64,000 nt of DNA from Xanthobacteraceae bacterium (GTDB lineage Bacteria; Pseudomonadota; Alphaproteobacteria; Rhizobiales; Xanthobacteraceae). The DNA is taken from NCBI GenBank assembly GCA_030041005.1, contig JASHOR010000185.1:1-64000 (forward strand), given 5' to 3'. The translations under genes were made by a program, and so were the position numbers. How positions within the stretch are numbered: position 1 is the first letter of the stretch; every line of letters begins with the position of its first letter. This document shows, piece after piece, positions 1-8,766 of the stretch. The notes below the pieces were generated by a model. It saw only the letters and a list, made by a program, of their open reading frames with translations. It was not told where the DNA came from and made no database searches.

Positions 1-479
1 GCTACAAGAACCGGATGCAGATTCCGATGCTCGACAAGATCGTCATCAATATGGGCATCGGGGAGGGGGTCGCCGACCGCAAGAAGGTCGAGTCGGCCGC
101 CGCTGATCTGGCGCTTATCGCCGGACAGAAGGCGGTGATCACCAAGGCGCGCAAGTCGATCGCCACCTACAAGGTGCGCGCCGGCCAGCCCATCGGCTGC
201 AAGGTCACGTTGCGCAAGTCGCGCATGTACGAGTTCCTCGACCGGCTTATCAACATCGCGCTGCCCAGGGTGCGTGATTTCCGCGGCCTGTCATCGAAGA
301 GTTTCGACGGCCGCGGCAATTACTCGCTCGGCATCAGGGAGCACATCGTCTTCCCGGAGATCGACTACGACAAGGCGGCCGATATCTGGGGCATGGATAT
401 CACTGTCTGCACCACCGCGCGCAGCGACGACGAGGCGCGCGCGCTGCTGACAGCGTTCAATTTTCCGTTCCGGCAGTGA
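1..479 (+). CDS. rplE: 50S ribosomal protein L5 (5' partial)
   Basis: L5 binds 5S rRNA in the central protuberance of the large subunit. The window opens inside the gene: the frame is open from base 3 and reads [20 protein letters not shown], the usual L5 interior, so the first methionine at base 15 is not the start. About 158 residues are present of a usual 180-187. The conserved segments for 5S rRNA contact ([19 protein letters not shown]) and the C-terminal [18 protein letters not shown] segment are intact. It is followed after 47 bases by rpsN, the normal spc-operon order. Confidence 0.97.
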   Translation, partial: YKNRMQIPMLDKIVINMGIGEGVADRKKVESAAADLALIAGQKAVITKARKSIATYKVRAGQPIGCKVTLRKSRMYEFLDRLINIALPRVRDFRGLSSKSFDGRGNYSLGIREHIVFPEIDYDKAADIWGMDITVCTTARSDDEARALLTAFNFPFRQ

Positions 480-526
480 GTCTTTCAGTCAGGACAGGCT
501 CAGACGCGGAACACAAGGAGAAATAA

Positions 527-832
527 ATGGCGAAGAAGAGTGCCATCGAGAAGAACAACCGGCGTCGCCGGATGACGAAGAAATATTCGGGCCGGCGAGC
601 GCGGCTCAAGGTGATCGCGCACGACAAGACGAAGCCGGTGGAGGAGCGATTTGCCGCTACGCTCAAGCTTGCCAAGCTGCCGCGCAATTCGTCGGCCACC
701 CGTATCCGCAATCGATGCGAGATGACCGGGCGCCCACGCGGCTACTACCGCAAGCACAAGCTGTCGCGCATCGCCTTGCGCGAACTGGGGTCCAAGGGAC
801 TGATCCCGGGCCTGGTGAAGTCGAGCTGGTAA
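527..832 (+). CDS. rpsN: 30S ribosomal protein S14
   Basis: S14 is a small-subunit head protein. It is the 101-residue zinc-free form: it keeps [21 protein letters not shown] but has only a single cysteine rather than the CxxC pairs of the short zinc type. The start is fixed by AAGGAGA eight bases before the ATG. It lies between rplE and rpsH (14-base spacing) as in the standard spc operon. Confidence 0.98.
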   Translation: MAKKSAIEKNNRRRRMTKKYSGRRARLKVIAHDKTKPVEERFAATLKLAKLPRNSSATRIRNRCEMTGRPRGYYRKHKLSRIALRELGSKGLIPGLVKSSW

Positions 833-845
833 GGAGGCGCGCACG

Positions 846-1241
846 ATGCCCATGAACGACCCCATCGGCGACCTGCTCGCGCGCATCCGTAATGCGCAGC
901 TTCGCAACAAAAGCAAGGTCACCTCTCCAGGATCGAAATTGCGCGAGCGTGTGCTCGAAGTCCTCAAGAGCGAAGGCTACATTCGCGGCTACGCGGTGGT
1001 CGAGCGCGACGGCCATTCGGAAATCGAGATCGAACTGAAGTATTTCGACGGCGAGCCGGTGATCCGCGAGATCGAGCGGATTTCAAAGCCCGGTCGGCGG
1101 GTCTATACCTCGGTCAGGAACCTGCCGCGCATCAACAACGGGCTCGGTGTGGCCATCGTCTCCACGCCCAAGGGCGTCATGGCCGACCATGACGCCCGCG
1201 ACGCCAATGTCGGTGGCGAGATCCTGTGTACGGTGTTCTGA
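846..1241 (+). CDS. rpsH: 30S ribosomal protein S8
   Basis: S8 binds the central domain of 16S rRNA and in many bacteria is the translational regulator of the spc operon. The 131 residues begin [18 protein letters not shown] and keep the C-terminal STPKGVM signature region. AAGGAGG lies just upstream of the ATG. The TGA overlaps the rplF start by one base (TGATG), implying translational coupling. Confidence 0.98.
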   Translation: MPMNDPIGDLLARIRNAQLRNKSKVTSPGSKLRERVLEVLKSEGYIRGYAVVERDGHSEIEIELKYFDGEPVIREIERISKPGRRVYTSVRNLPRINNGLGVAIVSTPKGVMADHDARDANVGGEILCTVF

Positions 1242-1774
1242 TGTCGCGGATTGGAAAAAAGCCGATTGCCGTTCCGTCCGGAATCACGGCCGATGTCGAC
1301 GGCCAGACCGTCAAGGTGAAAGGCCCGAAAGGGACGCTTTCCGCTGTGCTGCACGATGACGTTGCAGTCGAGCTCGAGGGTGGCCGCATCAAGGTCGCAC
1401 CGCGCGCCGACAGCAAGCGCGCGCGCGCCCAGTGGGGCACCTCGCGCACGCTGATCGCCAATCTGATCGCCGGGGTCAGCAAGGGATTCCAGGAGCGACT
1501 CGAAATCAACGGCGTCGGCTATCGGGCTGCCGTCCAGGGTAAAAATCTTCAGCTCGCGCTGGGCTACAGCCACGACGTCATCTATCCGATCCCCGAAGGC
1601 ATTACGATCGCAACGCCGCGTCCGGTCGAAATCGTGATCAGCGGCAGCGATCGTCAGCAGGTAGGGCAGGTCGCGGCCGAAATTCGCGACTATCGGCCCC
1701 CCGAGCCCTACAAGGGCAAGGGCATAAAATATGCCTCCGAACGTATCTTCCGCAAGGAAGGCAAGAAGAAGTAA
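1241..1774 (+). CDS. rplF: 50S ribosomal protein L6
   Basis: L6 lies near the sarcin-ricin region and the factor-binding site. The ATG at 1241 gives [14 protein letters not shown], the universal L6 N-terminus; an in-frame ATG 15 bases upstream is inside rpsH and is not favoured. The 177 residues match the family length, and the C-terminal signature [11 protein letters not shown] is present. The stop is followed 11 bases later by rplR. Confidence 0.98.
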   Translation: MSRIGKKPIAVPSGITADVDGQTVKVKGPKGTLSAVLHDDVAVELEGGRIKVAPRADSKRARAQWGTSRTLIANLIAGVSKGFQERLEINGVGYRAAVQGKNLQLALGYSHDVIYPIPEGITIATPRPVEIVISGSDRQQVGQVAAEIRDYRPPEPYKGKGIKYASERIFRKEGKKK

Positions 1775-1785
1775 CGGAGCCGCCC

Positions 1786-2148
1786 ATGAGCAAGCTTAAC
1801 GACAGAATGCAGCGGCGGCAGGCGCGCGTGCGCGGCGCACTCATTCGCGCCGGCCACGGCCGCAAGCGACTTTCAGTCTTCCGCTCCTCAAAACACATCT
1901 ACGCGCAGGTGATCGATGACGATGCGGGCATTACGCTCGTGGCGGCGTCTTCGATCGAGAAGCCGACGCGCGAGGGATTGAAGACCGGAGCCAATCTCGA
2001 AGCTGCGAAGACGGTCGGCAAGATTATCGCCCAGCGTGCCCAGGAAAAGGGCATCAAGGACGTGATATTCGATCGCGGCGGCTATCTCTATCACGGCCGC
2101 GTCAAGGCTCTGGCCGAGGCCGCGCGCGAGGGCGGGCTGAATTTCTGA
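1786..2148 (+). CDS. rplR: 50S ribosomal protein L18
   Basis: L18 binds 5S rRNA together with L5. It is 120 residues with a basic N-terminus and the conserved segments [18 protein letters not shown] and [25 protein letters not shown] short purine-rich CGGAG precedes the ATG. Unusually for this operon it is followed by a 126-base gap filled by a palindromic repeat rather than directly by rpsE. Confidence 0.98.
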   Translation: MSKLNDRMQRRQARVRGALIRAGHGRKRLSVFRSSKHIYAQVIDDDAGITLVAASSIEKPTREGLKTGANLEAAKTVGKIIAQRAQEKGIKDVIFDRGGYLYHGRVKALAEAAREGGLNF

Positions 2149-2236
2149 CGACGGAGGACGGGCGACGGAGGACGGGTCATCATACGCGGCTGGCACAGAT
2201 CATTTCCGTCGTCTGTCACCGTCCGCCGTCCTCTCA
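2148..2236 (+). repeat. Palindromic GACGGAGGACGG element inside the spc operon
   Basis: Two tandem copies of GACGGAGGACGG (about 2152-2176) face an imperfect inverted copy, CCGTCGTCTGTCACCGTCC then GCCGTCCTC, at about 2206-2233, separated by roughly 30 bases. The same vocabulary recurs at 8056-8140 (between rpoA and rplQ) and in degenerate form at 26990-27056. It lies between rplR and rpsE, which are normally a few bases apart, so it is probably an inserted dispersed element that the polycistronic message must carry as a hairpin. Confidence 0.7.
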
Positions 2237-2261
2237 ATCTCGAAGTAAGGACTTGAACAAA

Positions 2262-2285
2262 ATGGTAGAGCACTATGGCTCGTGA
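2262..2285 (+). other. Seven-codon mini-ORF overlapping the rpsE start
   Basis: ATG at 2262 opens a seven-codon frame (MVEHYGS) ending in TGA at 2283-2285, which overlaps the rpsE ATG at 2275 in another frame. The only good Shine-Dalgarno stretch, GTAAGGA at 2245-2251, is about ten bases before this ATG but about 23 bases before the rpsE ATG. The arrangement would suit a leader peptide that brings ribosomes onto rpsE. Whether it is translated is inference. Confidence 0.35.
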
Positions 2286-2838
2286 ACCCCGTGAACGGCG
2301 CCGCGACGAAGAGCGCGAAAGCGAATTCGTCGACAAGCTCGTCCATATCAATCGCGTCGCCAAAGTGGTCAAAGGCGGGCGGCGCTTTGGCTTCGCGGCA
2401 CTGGTCGTCGTCGGCGATCAGAAGGGCCGGGTCGGCTTCGGCCACGGCAAGGCTCGCGAGGTGCCGGAAGCGATCCGCAAGGCGACCGATGCCGCCAAGC
2501 GATCGCTCACTCGCGTACCGCTGCGCGAAGGCCGCACGCTGCACCACGATGTGGCGGGCCGCCACGGCGCCGGGCGGGTCTATCTGCGCGCCGCCCCGCC
2601 CGGCACGGGAATCATCGCCGGCGGACCGCTGCGCGCGGTGTTTGAGACGCTCGGCATGCAGGACGTGGTTGCCAAATCGCTTGGCACATCGAACCCCTAC
2701 AATGTGGTGCGCGCCACGTTCGATGCACTCAAGCGCCAGGATTCTCCGCGCGCGGTCGCGGCGCGCCGCAATGTCAAGGTGTCACAGTTGCAGGCCCGTC
2801 GCCGCGACGTCGACGCGGAATCGACCTCGGCAGACTGA
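2275..2838 (+). CDS. rpsE: 30S ribosomal protein S5
   Basis: S5 acts in decoding fidelity and mRNA helicase function at the entry site. The 187 residues start [35 protein letters not shown], with the typical charged alphaproteobacterial N-terminal extension, then the S5 signature [15 protein letters not shown] and the C-terminal domain with [13 protein letters not shown]. The ATG lacks a well-placed Shine-Dalgarno and may rely on the overlapping mini-ORF. rpmD follows 21 bases later. Confidence 0.98.
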   Translation: MAREPRERRRDEERESEFVDKLVHINRVAKVVKGGRRFGFAALVVVGDQKGRVGFGHGKAREVPEAIRKATDAAKRSLTRVPLREGRTLHHDVAGRHGAGRVYLRAAPPGTGIIAGGPLRAVFETLGMQDVVAKSLGTSNPYNVVRATFDALKRQDSPRAVAARRNVKVSQLQARRRDVDAESTSAD

Positions 2839-2859
2839 CGCAGCGTTTCGGAGCAGACG

Positions 2860-3060
2860 ATGAGTAGCGGGAAATCATCGAACAAGGCCGTCAAGGTCCG
2901 TCAGATCGGCAGTCCGCAGCGGCGGGACCGCCGCCAGCGCGAGACCCTGATCGGGCTCAAACTCAACAAGATCGGGCGCGTGGCCGAGTTGCCCGACACG
3001 CCACAGATCCGCGGGATGATCGCAAAGGTCTCTCATCTCGTGCAAATGATGGAGGACTAG
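2860..3060 (+). CDS. rpmD: 50S ribosomal protein L30
   Basis: Small L30 protein of 66 residues. The core [37 protein letters not shown] is diagnostic, with an N-terminal SSGKSSN extension as in related Rhizobiales. It sits between rpsE and rplO as expected. A 118-base gap follows, ending in GGAGCAGCAA before rplO; I see no gene or strong structure in that gap. Confidence 0.97.
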   Translation: MSSGKSSNKAVKVRQIGSPQRRDRRQRETLIGLKLNKIGRVAELPDTPQIRGMIAKVSHLVQMMED

Positions 3061-3178
3061 CGTTGCGCGTCATCGTTCGCGAATAGAACGGCCGGGCGTG
3101 CGCGATGTCTGAGTTCGAATACCTGCCGCACGCCGCTCGCAAGCGGGACACGACGAACAGATTGATCTGGAGCAGCAA

Positions 3179-3670
3179 ATGAAACTTCATGAATTGGCCG
3201 GCCGGCCCGGCGCCCGCAAGCCGCGAAAGCGCATCGGCCGCGGCATTGGTTCGGGCACGGGCAAGACCGGTGGCCGCGGCGGCAAGGGCCAGACCGCGCG
3301 CTCCGGCGTACGGATCAAGGGCTTCGAAGGCGGCCAGATGCCGCTGCACCGGCGGCTGCCCAAGCGCGGGTTCAAAAACGCCATGTTTGCGCGCAAGCTT
3401 AACGAGGTGAACCTTGGGCGTATCCAAGCGGCCATCGATGTGGGGCGGCTCGATGCCGCGGGCAAAATAGACGCGGCGGCCCTGGCAAAGGCAGGAATTC
3501 TGCGTCGACTCAGGGACGGGGTTCGGCTCCTCGGTGGCGGCGAGATCAAGGCCAAAGTGACGCTTTCGGTTTTCGGGGCCTCCAAATCGGCCATTGCCGC
3601 GGTGGAGAAGGCCGGAGGCAGCGTCGAAATCCTCGCCCCCAAGTCGGAGGCGGGCGAACAGGCGGCCTAG
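3179..3670 (+). CDS. rplO: 50S ribosomal protein L15
   Basis: L15 is a late-assembly large-subunit protein. The 163 residues start [22 protein letters not shown], continue through a Gly/Arg/Lys-rich extension that threads into rRNA, and end in the globular domain with [25 protein letters not shown] lies eight bases upstream of the ATG. secY follows after 53 bases. Confidence 0.98.
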   Translation: MKLHELAGRPGARKPRKRIGRGIGSGTGKTGGRGGKGQTARSGVRIKGFEGGQMPLHRRLPKRGFKNAMFARKLNEVNLGRIQAAIDVGRLDAAGKIDAAALAKAGILRRLRDGVRLLGGGEIKAKVTLSVFGASKSAIAAVEKAGGSVEILAPKSEAGEQAA

Positions 3671-3723
3671 TCCCCATATAGGCTTGGGTCTACGAAACCG
3701 GCCTAGGCATACGGAGCGGCGGG

Positions 3724-5064
3724 ATGGCTTCTGCGGCGGAACAACTGGTTGCCAATCTCAATTTCGGCGCCTTGGCAAAAGCCGAGGAGCTGAAGAAGCG
3801 CATCTGGTTCACGCTCGGCGCGCTCCTGGTCTATCGCCTCGGCACATACGTTCCACTGCCTGGAATCGATCCCGCGGCTTGGGACAAGATTTTCAATCAG
3901 CAAGCCGGCGGGATTCTGGGCATGTTCAACATGTTCGCCGGCGGCGGCATTCATCGCATGGCGATCTTCGCCCTGACGATCATGCCCTATATCTCCGCGT
4001 CGATCATCATCCAGCTGATGACCACCGTCTCGCCAACCCTTGAACAACTCAACAAGGAAGGCGAGCAAGGCCGTAAGACGATGAACCAGTACACCCGGTA
4101 TCTGACCGTGGTGCTTTCGGCGTTTCAGGCCTATGGCATTGCCGTCGGTCTCGAAGGAGCGGGCGGTGGCTCGGTGGTGGCAAATCCCGGCATTTTCTTT
4201 GTGATTTCAACGGTGATCACGCTGACCGGCGGCACCATGTTCCTGATGTGGGTTGGCGAACAGATCACCCAACGCGGCATCGGCAATGGAACTTCGCTGA
4301 TCATCATGGCGGGAATCATCGCACAATTGCCGACGGCAGTCGCCAGTACTCTGGAACTCGGTCGCCAGGGCGCGCTTTCGACCGGGCTCATTTTCGCGGT
4401 CCTGGTGATGGGCGTTATCGTCATCACCTTCATTGTTTTCATGGAGCGTGCGCAACGCCGGCTATTGATCCAATATCCGAAACGGCAGGTCGGCAATCGG
4501 ATGTTCGAGGGGCAGTCGTCGCATCTGCCGCTCAAGCTCAATACGTCGGGCGTCATTCCGCCGATCTTCGCCTCATCGCTGCTGCTGCTGCCAACGACGG
4601 TCGCCGATTTCGCCGGGCCAGGGCAGGCGACCGGGTGGCTGACGACGATCACCACGCTGCTCGGCCAGGGGAGGCCGCTGTTCCTGCTCCTCTATGTCGG
4701 GCTGATTATCTTCTTCACGTTCTTCTACACGGCGGTCATCTTCAATCCGACTGAAACGGCCGACAATCTGAAGAAGCATGGCGGATTCATTCCCGGCATC
4801 CGGCCGGGCGAGCGCACCGCGGAATATATCGATTATGTCCTGTCGCGGATCACCGTTGTGGGGGCCGCCTACCTCGCCCTCGTCTGTCTCTTGCCACAGC
4901 TCTTGATTTCCTACGCAGCGGTGCCGTTCTATTTCGGAGGTACCTCGCTTTTGATCGTGGTGAGCGTGACCATGGACACGGTGGCGCAAATCCAGGGATA
5001 CCTGCTCGCCCACCAATACGAGGGTTTGATCAAGCGATCGAAGCTCAGGGGGCGTCGTAGATGA
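3724..5064 (+). CDS. secY: Protein translocase subunit SecY
   Basis: Central channel of the SecYEG translocon in the inner membrane. The 446 residues contain ten predicted hydrophobic segments with the family landmarks near the N-terminus (YRLGTYVPLPGID), the plug region (GILGMFNMFAGGGI) and the cytosolic loop ERAQRRLLIQYPKRQVGNRM needed for ribosome and SecA binding. It ends KLRGRRR and its TGA overlaps the adk ATG by four bases (ATGA), so the two are translationally coupled. Confidence 0.98.
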   Translation: MASAAEQLVANLNFGALAKAEELKKRIWFTLGALLVYRLGTYVPLPGIDPAAWDKIFNQQAGGILGMFNMFAGGGIHRMAIFALTIMPYISASIIIQLMTTVSPTLEQLNKEGEQGRKTMNQYTRYLTVVLSAFQAYGIAVGLEGAGGGSVVANPGIFFVISTVITLTGGTMFLMWVGEQITQRGIGNGTSLIIMAGIIAQLPTAVASTLELGRQGALSTGLIFAVLVMGVIVITFIVFMERAQRRLLIQYPKRQVGNRMFEGQSSHLPLKLNTSGVIPPIFASSLLLLPTTVADFAGPGQATGWLTTITTLLGQGRPLFLLLYVGLIIFFTFFYTAVIFNPTETADNLKKHGGFIPGIRPGERTAEYIDYVLSRITVVGAAYLALVCLLPQLLISYAAVPFYFGGTSLLIVVSVTMDTVAQIQGYLLAHQYEGLIKRSKLRGRRR

Positions 5065-5819
5065 GATTGATCTTGCTGGGCCCGCCGGGGGCCGGCAAAG
5101 GTACACAGGCCCAACGTCTCGTCGCTAAATACGGTATCGTCCAGCTCTCCACCGGGGAGATGCTGCGCGCGGAAGTCAGTGCTGGTACGGCGGTCGGCCG
5201 CCAGGTGGCCGAACGCATGGCGCGCGGCTCGCTCTGCCCCGACGATGTCGTGGTCGCCATAGTCGGGCGCCGAATCCAGGAGCCCGATGCCCGTAACGGC
5301 TTCATTCTCGACGGTTTTCCGCGCACGGTACGGCAGGCGACCGCGCTCGACCGCATCCTCGCCAAGCGCGGCATTTCGCTTGACGGCGTCATCGAATTAC
5401 GCGTCGAGGAGGCCGCGCTGTTGCGGCGGATCGAGAGCCGGATCGCCGAGATGAGGATGCGTGGCGAGCCGCTACGCGAAGACGACAACCCCGAGATCCT
5501 GCACCGTCGTCTAATCGCCTATCGCCGACAGACCGAGCCGTTGATTGCCTATTACCGGCGCCAGGGGGTGCTCCGGTCGGTTGACGGGATGGCGCCAATC
5601 CAGCAAGTCGCGGCCGCCATTGACGGGCTTCTGGCCTCGGTTCAGGTCCCAAAAAAACCGGTTGTGACGTTGAAGCGGACCCAAAAACCCGGGGCAGCAC
5701 GAAAACCTCCGGCGGGTGTGCGAAAGCCTCGGAAAAAGCTCGACATGACCGGTTTCGCGGGGGTCAAAGCGGGTTGCCTCAGGTCCAACGGCTCCCGCCA
5801 AGGCCCGAGGGGAGGATGA
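5061..5819 (+). CDS. adk: Adenylate kinase with basic C-terminal tail
   Basis: Interconverts ATP + AMP and 2 ADP in the cytosol. It starts MRLILLGPPGAGKGTQAQR (P-loop, residues 7-14) and carries the AMP-binding LSTGEMLR and the FILDGFPRT signature. The LID is the short, zinc-free alphaproteobacterial form. At 252 residues it is longer than the usual 190-220: after the kinase core ends near residue 193 there is a tail of about 58 residues rich in Lys, Arg, Pro and Gly (KKPVVTLKRTQKPGAARKPP and onward). A frameshift inside the tail is possible, since its last 20 residues look low-complexity. It is coupled to secY by an ATGA overlap. Confidence 0.96.
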   Translation: MRLILLGPPGAGKGTQAQRLVAKYGIVQLSTGEMLRAEVSAGTAVGRQVAERMARGSLCPDDVVVAIVGRRIQEPDARNGFILDGFPRTVRQATALDRILAKRGISLDGVIELRVEEAALLRRIESRIAEMRMRGEPLREDDNPEILHRRLIAYRRQTEPLIAYYRRQGVLRSVDGMAPIQQVAAAIDGLLASVQVPKKPVVTLKRTQKPGAARKPPAGVRKPRKKLDMTGFAGVKAGCLRSNGSRQGPRGG

Positions 5820-5866
5820 GCCGCCGCCGAACGTACGGACGGCGTGCACGTATCCACCGGCGGAGG

Positions 5867-5894
5867 TTGACGAAAGCAAGAGGAATCCATTAAT
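5867..5894 (+). promoter_or_regulatory. Candidate sigma-70 promoter before rpsM
   Basis: In the 253-base gap between adk and rpsM, TTGACG (5867-5872) is followed after 16 bases by ATTAAT (5889-5894), a fair match to the vegetative consensus. The gap is long for this operon, so an internal promoter for the rpsM-rpsK-rpoA-rplQ alpha operon is plausible. Nothing else is recognised in the gap. Position assigned by eye only. Confidence 0.4.
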
Positions 5895-6072
5895 AAGCGC
5901 AGAATACCCAGTAGGAGATTGAGCAGCGATGCCGAGCCGTAAGGGGCAGGCAGCGTTGGCTTTTTACGTTTGTGGCCTTCTCAGGTGACCACTGCAACCA
6001 TTGAGAGCGGCTTGGCGCCCTGCCAGGTGAATGATCGGGCAGGGTGGCTAGCGGCCGCAGGGAGTAACTGAC

Positions 6073-6441
6073 GTGGCTCGTATCGCGGGTGTCAACATAC
6101 CAACGAACAAGCGCGTGTTGATTGCGCTGCAATATATCCATGGTATCGGCTCCTCCAAGGCCAAGGAAATCATGGAGAAGGTGTCCCTTCCGGAGTCCCG
6201 CCGCGTCTCGCAACTGACCGACCAGGAGGTGCTCCAGCTCCGTGAAGTGATCGATCGCGATTACATCGTCGAAGGTGATCTGCGGCGCGAAGTCGCCATG
6301 AACATCAAACGGCTGATGGATCTGGGGTGCTATCGAGGGTTGCGGCATCGCCGCGGCCTTCCGGTGCGTGGCCAGCGCACCCATACCAACGCGCGCACCC
6401 GCAAGGGACCCGCTAAGCCGATTGCGGGCAAGAAGAAATAG
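6073..6441 (+). CDS. rpsM: 30S ribosomal protein S13
   Basis: S13 contacts the P-site tRNA and the S19 bridge. It has a GTG start preceded by CAGGGAG; the product [20 protein letters not shown] is the universal N-terminus. At 122 residues it is the normal length, with the C-terminal [20 protein letters not shown] tRNA-contact tail. First gene of the alpha operon part of the cluster. Confidence 0.98.
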   Translation: MARIAGVNIPTNKRVLIALQYIHGIGSSKAKEIMEKVSLPESRRVSQLTDQEVLQLREVIDRDYIVEGDLRREVAMNIKRLMDLGCYRGLRHRRGLPVRGQRTHTNARTRKGPAKPIAGKKK

Positions 6442-6533
6442 TACGTCTCCCCAACCCGCCTTCCGCAGATTGGGAGCGGGACGGGAACTAACGGCGGCGG
6501 AACCGCCGGTTCCGTTCCACGAAAGGGTTCAGA

Positions 6534-6923
6534 ATGGGCAAAGAAGCCACGCGCGTGCGACGACGCGAACGCAAGAACATCGCCGCCGGAGTCGCGCATG
6601 TGAATGCAACGTTCAACAACACCATGATCACGATCACCGACGTGCAAGGCAACGCCATCGCGTGGTCGTCGGCGGGAACGATGGGATTCAAGGGTTCGCG
6701 AAAGTCCACGCCCTACGCTGCACAGGTGGCGGCCGAAGACGCCGCCAAGAAGGCGCAGGAGCATGGCATGCGCACGCTCGAGGTCGAAGTGGCGGGGCCT
6801 GGTTCGGGGCGAGAATCGGCGCTGCGGTCGCTGCAGGCTGCCGGATTCACCATCACCTCCATTCGCGACGTGACTCCGATCCCGCACAATGGATGCCGCC
6901 CGCGCAAGCGGCGGCGTGTATAG
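6534..6923 (+). CDS. rpsK: 30S ribosomal protein S11
   Basis: S11 forms the platform near the E-site. It is 129 residues, starting [30 protein letters not shown], with the family block [18 protein letters not shown] at the C-terminus. GAAAGGG lies shortly upstream of the ATG. It is 92 bases after rpsM and 99 bases before the chosen rpoA start. Confidence 0.98.
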   Translation: MGKEATRVRRRERKNIAAGVAHVNATFNNTMITITDVQGNAIAWSSAGTMGFKGSRKSTPYAAQVAAEDAAKKAQEHGMRTLEVEVAGPGSGRESALRSLQAAGFTITSIRDVTPIPHNGCRPRKRRRV

Positions 6924-7022
6924 GATATCCGGCCGATGGAACAGATGGAACATTTGCCACCGCAAGACCTTGGCCTCACGGAGCGGAGTGGGGCCCGCGA
7001 CAGGTTGGCGCCGCGAAACGCG

Positions 7023-8054
7023 ATGGGTGACAACGTGACGATCCAGAAGAATTGGCAGGAACTGATTAGGCCAAACAAGCTCCAGATATCGGCCGGTGGC
7101 GACGCACGGCGCGTGGCCACTGTCGTGGCGGAGCCGCTCGAACGCGGCTTCGGAGTGACCCTCGGCAACGCGCTGCGGCGAATTCTGCTGTCCTCGCTGC
7201 AGGGCGCAGCCGTACAGTCCGTTCATATCGACGGCGTGCTGCACGAATTTTCCTCGATCGCGGGCGTGCGCGAGGATGTGACCGACATCGTGCTCAACAT
7301 CAAAGACATCGCGATCAAGATGCAGGGCGACGGGCCCAAGCGCATGGTAGTGAAGAAACAGGGACCAGGGACGGTCACCGCCGCCGATATTCAGACCGTC
7401 GGCGACGTCGTGGTGCTCAATCCCGAGCTTGCGCTCTGCACGTTGGATGAAGGAGCCGAAATCCGCATGGAGTTCACGGTTGCGACCGGCAAGGGGTACG
7501 TCCCCGCCGAGCGCAATCGTCCGGAGGACGCCCCGATCGGTCTCATTCCGGTCGACAGTCTCTATTCTCCGGTCCGCAAGGTCTCCTACAAGGTGGAGAA
7601 TACGCGCGAGGGACAGATTCTCGACTACGACAAACTCACGCTGTCGATCGAGACCAACGGAGCCATCAGCCCGGAGGATGCGCTGGCCTATGCCGCACGC
7701 ATCCTGCAGGACCAGCTCAATGTGTTCGTCAATTTCGAGGAGCCCAAGCGCGAGACCACGCACGAAGCGATCCCCGATCTCGCCTTTAATCCCGCCTTCC
7801 TGAAGAAGGTCGACGAACTCGAACTCTCGGTCCGTTCCGCGAACTGCCTGAAGAACGACAACATCGTCTATATCGGCGATCTCGTGCAGAAGACCGAGGC
7901 CGAAATGCTGCGCACGCCGAATTTCGGTCGGAAATCGCTCAACGAGATCAAGGAAGTGCTCGTGCAAATGGGCTTGCATTTGGGCATGGAGGTTCCCGGC
8001 TGGCCGCCGGAGAACATCGACGAACTCGCCAAGCGGTTTGAGGATCACTATTGA
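7023..8054 (+). CDS. rpoA: RNA polymerase subunit alpha
   Basis: Alpha subunit: the N-terminal domain dimerises and assembles the polymerase, and the C-terminal domain contacts UP elements and activators. The start at 7023 gives [20 protein letters not shown], matching related Rhizobiales; the frame is open upstream to 6936 but that part ([12 protein letters not shown]) has no family match. The 343 residues include [18 protein letters not shown] in the N-terminal domain and the C-terminal helix-hairpin-helix region [19 protein letters not shown]. Confidence 0.97.
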   Translation: MGDNVTIQKNWQELIRPNKLQISAGGDARRVATVVAEPLERGFGVTLGNALRRILLSSLQGAAVQSVHIDGVLHEFSSIAGVREDVTDIVLNIKDIAIKMQGDGPKRMVVKKQGPGTVTAADIQTVGDVVVLNPELALCTLDEGAEIRMEFTVATGKGYVPAERNRPEDAPIGLIPVDSLYSPVRKVSYKVENTREGQILDYDKLTLSIETNGAISPEDALAYAARILQDQLNVFVNFEEPKRETTHEAIPDLAFNPAFLKKVDELELSVRSANCLKNDNIVYIGDLVQKTEAEMLRTPNFGRKSLNEIKEVLVQMGLHLGMEVPGWPPENIDELAKRFEDHY

Positions 8055-8055
8055 G

Positions 8056-8140
8056 CAGAGGACAGCCGACAGCCGACAGCCGACAGATGATTGGAATATC
8101 CGGTTCCGTCGTCCGTCGTCTGTTGTCCGTCATCTGACGA
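8056..8140 (+). repeat. Palindromic (CCGACAG)n / CCGTCGTCCGTCGTC element between rpoA and rplQ
   Basis: Three tandem CCGACAG heptamers (about 8066-8086) run into CAGATGA, which pairs with TCATCTG near 8130-8136 across a CCGTCGTCCGTCGTCTGTTGTCCG stretch. It uses the same GAC/GTC vocabulary as the element at 2148-2236 and again interrupts the ribosomal operon. rplQ starts about 11 bases after the palindrome. Confidence 0.65.
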
Positions 8141-8146
8141 AGTCAC

Positions 8147-8575
8147 ATGCGTCACGCCAAAACTCATCGCAAATTCAACCGGCGCTCCGATCATCGCCGC
8201 GCGATGCTTGCCAATCTGGCAGCCGCGCTGGTCAAGCATGAGCAGATCGTCACCACACTGCCGAAGGCCAAGGATTTGCGTCCTGTCGTGGAAAAACTGG
8301 TGACTCTCGGCAAGCGGGGCGACCTGCACGCCCGCCGCCAGGCGATCGCGCAGATGCGCGACGTGTCTATGGTCAAAAAGCTCTTCGAGGTGATCGCTCC
8401 GCGTTACAAAGGGCGCGAGGGTGGCTATCTCCGCGTACTCAAGGCCGGGTTTCGTTATGGCGATTCGGCCCCCGTCGCGGTAATCGAGTTCGTGGACCGC
8501 GACGTCGAAGCCAGGGGCAAGGATTCCGGGCCGGTTCTGGCGCGGGCCGGAGAAACTGCTCCGGCGGCGGCGTAA
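8147..8575 (+). CDS. rplQ: 50S ribosomal protein L17
   Basis: Last gene of the alpha operon. The 142 residues start [42 protein letters not shown], the canonical L17 N-terminus, with the common alphaproteobacterial Ala/Gly-rich C-terminal extension ([11 protein letters not shown]). No Shine-Dalgarno is obvious, because the region just upstream is the palindromic repeat. A 191-base gap to the Deg protease follows, with no gene seen. Confidence 0.97.
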   Translation: MRHAKTHRKFNRRSDHRRAMLANLAAALVKHEQIVTTLPKAKDLRPVVEKLVTLGKRGDLHARRQAIAQMRDVSMVKKLFEVIAPRYKGREGGYLRVLKAGFRYGDSAPVAVIEFVDRDVEARGKDSGPVLARAGETAPAAA

Positions 8576-8766
8576 CCTCCGCATGCCGTGTCCCGCGAGT
8601 GGGGCCCGGCTGGGCACCGTTGCGATAGCTTCCGCAACGCGAATGTATGCGCGTGCACCGCGTCGCCGCGGGCGCGTACGCAGGCTGCAGCGGATCCAGG
8701 CAGCCGCAACGCCCTTCTAAAGTCGCGGTCGGCTGGCTATATGGGCGCTTCGATTCGAGGAATTCT

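Noticed and set aside
6330-8048. 572-codon minus-strand open frame opposite rpsK and rpoA
   Set aside because: Antisense to universally conserved ribosomal and polymerase genes, with compositionally biased translation.
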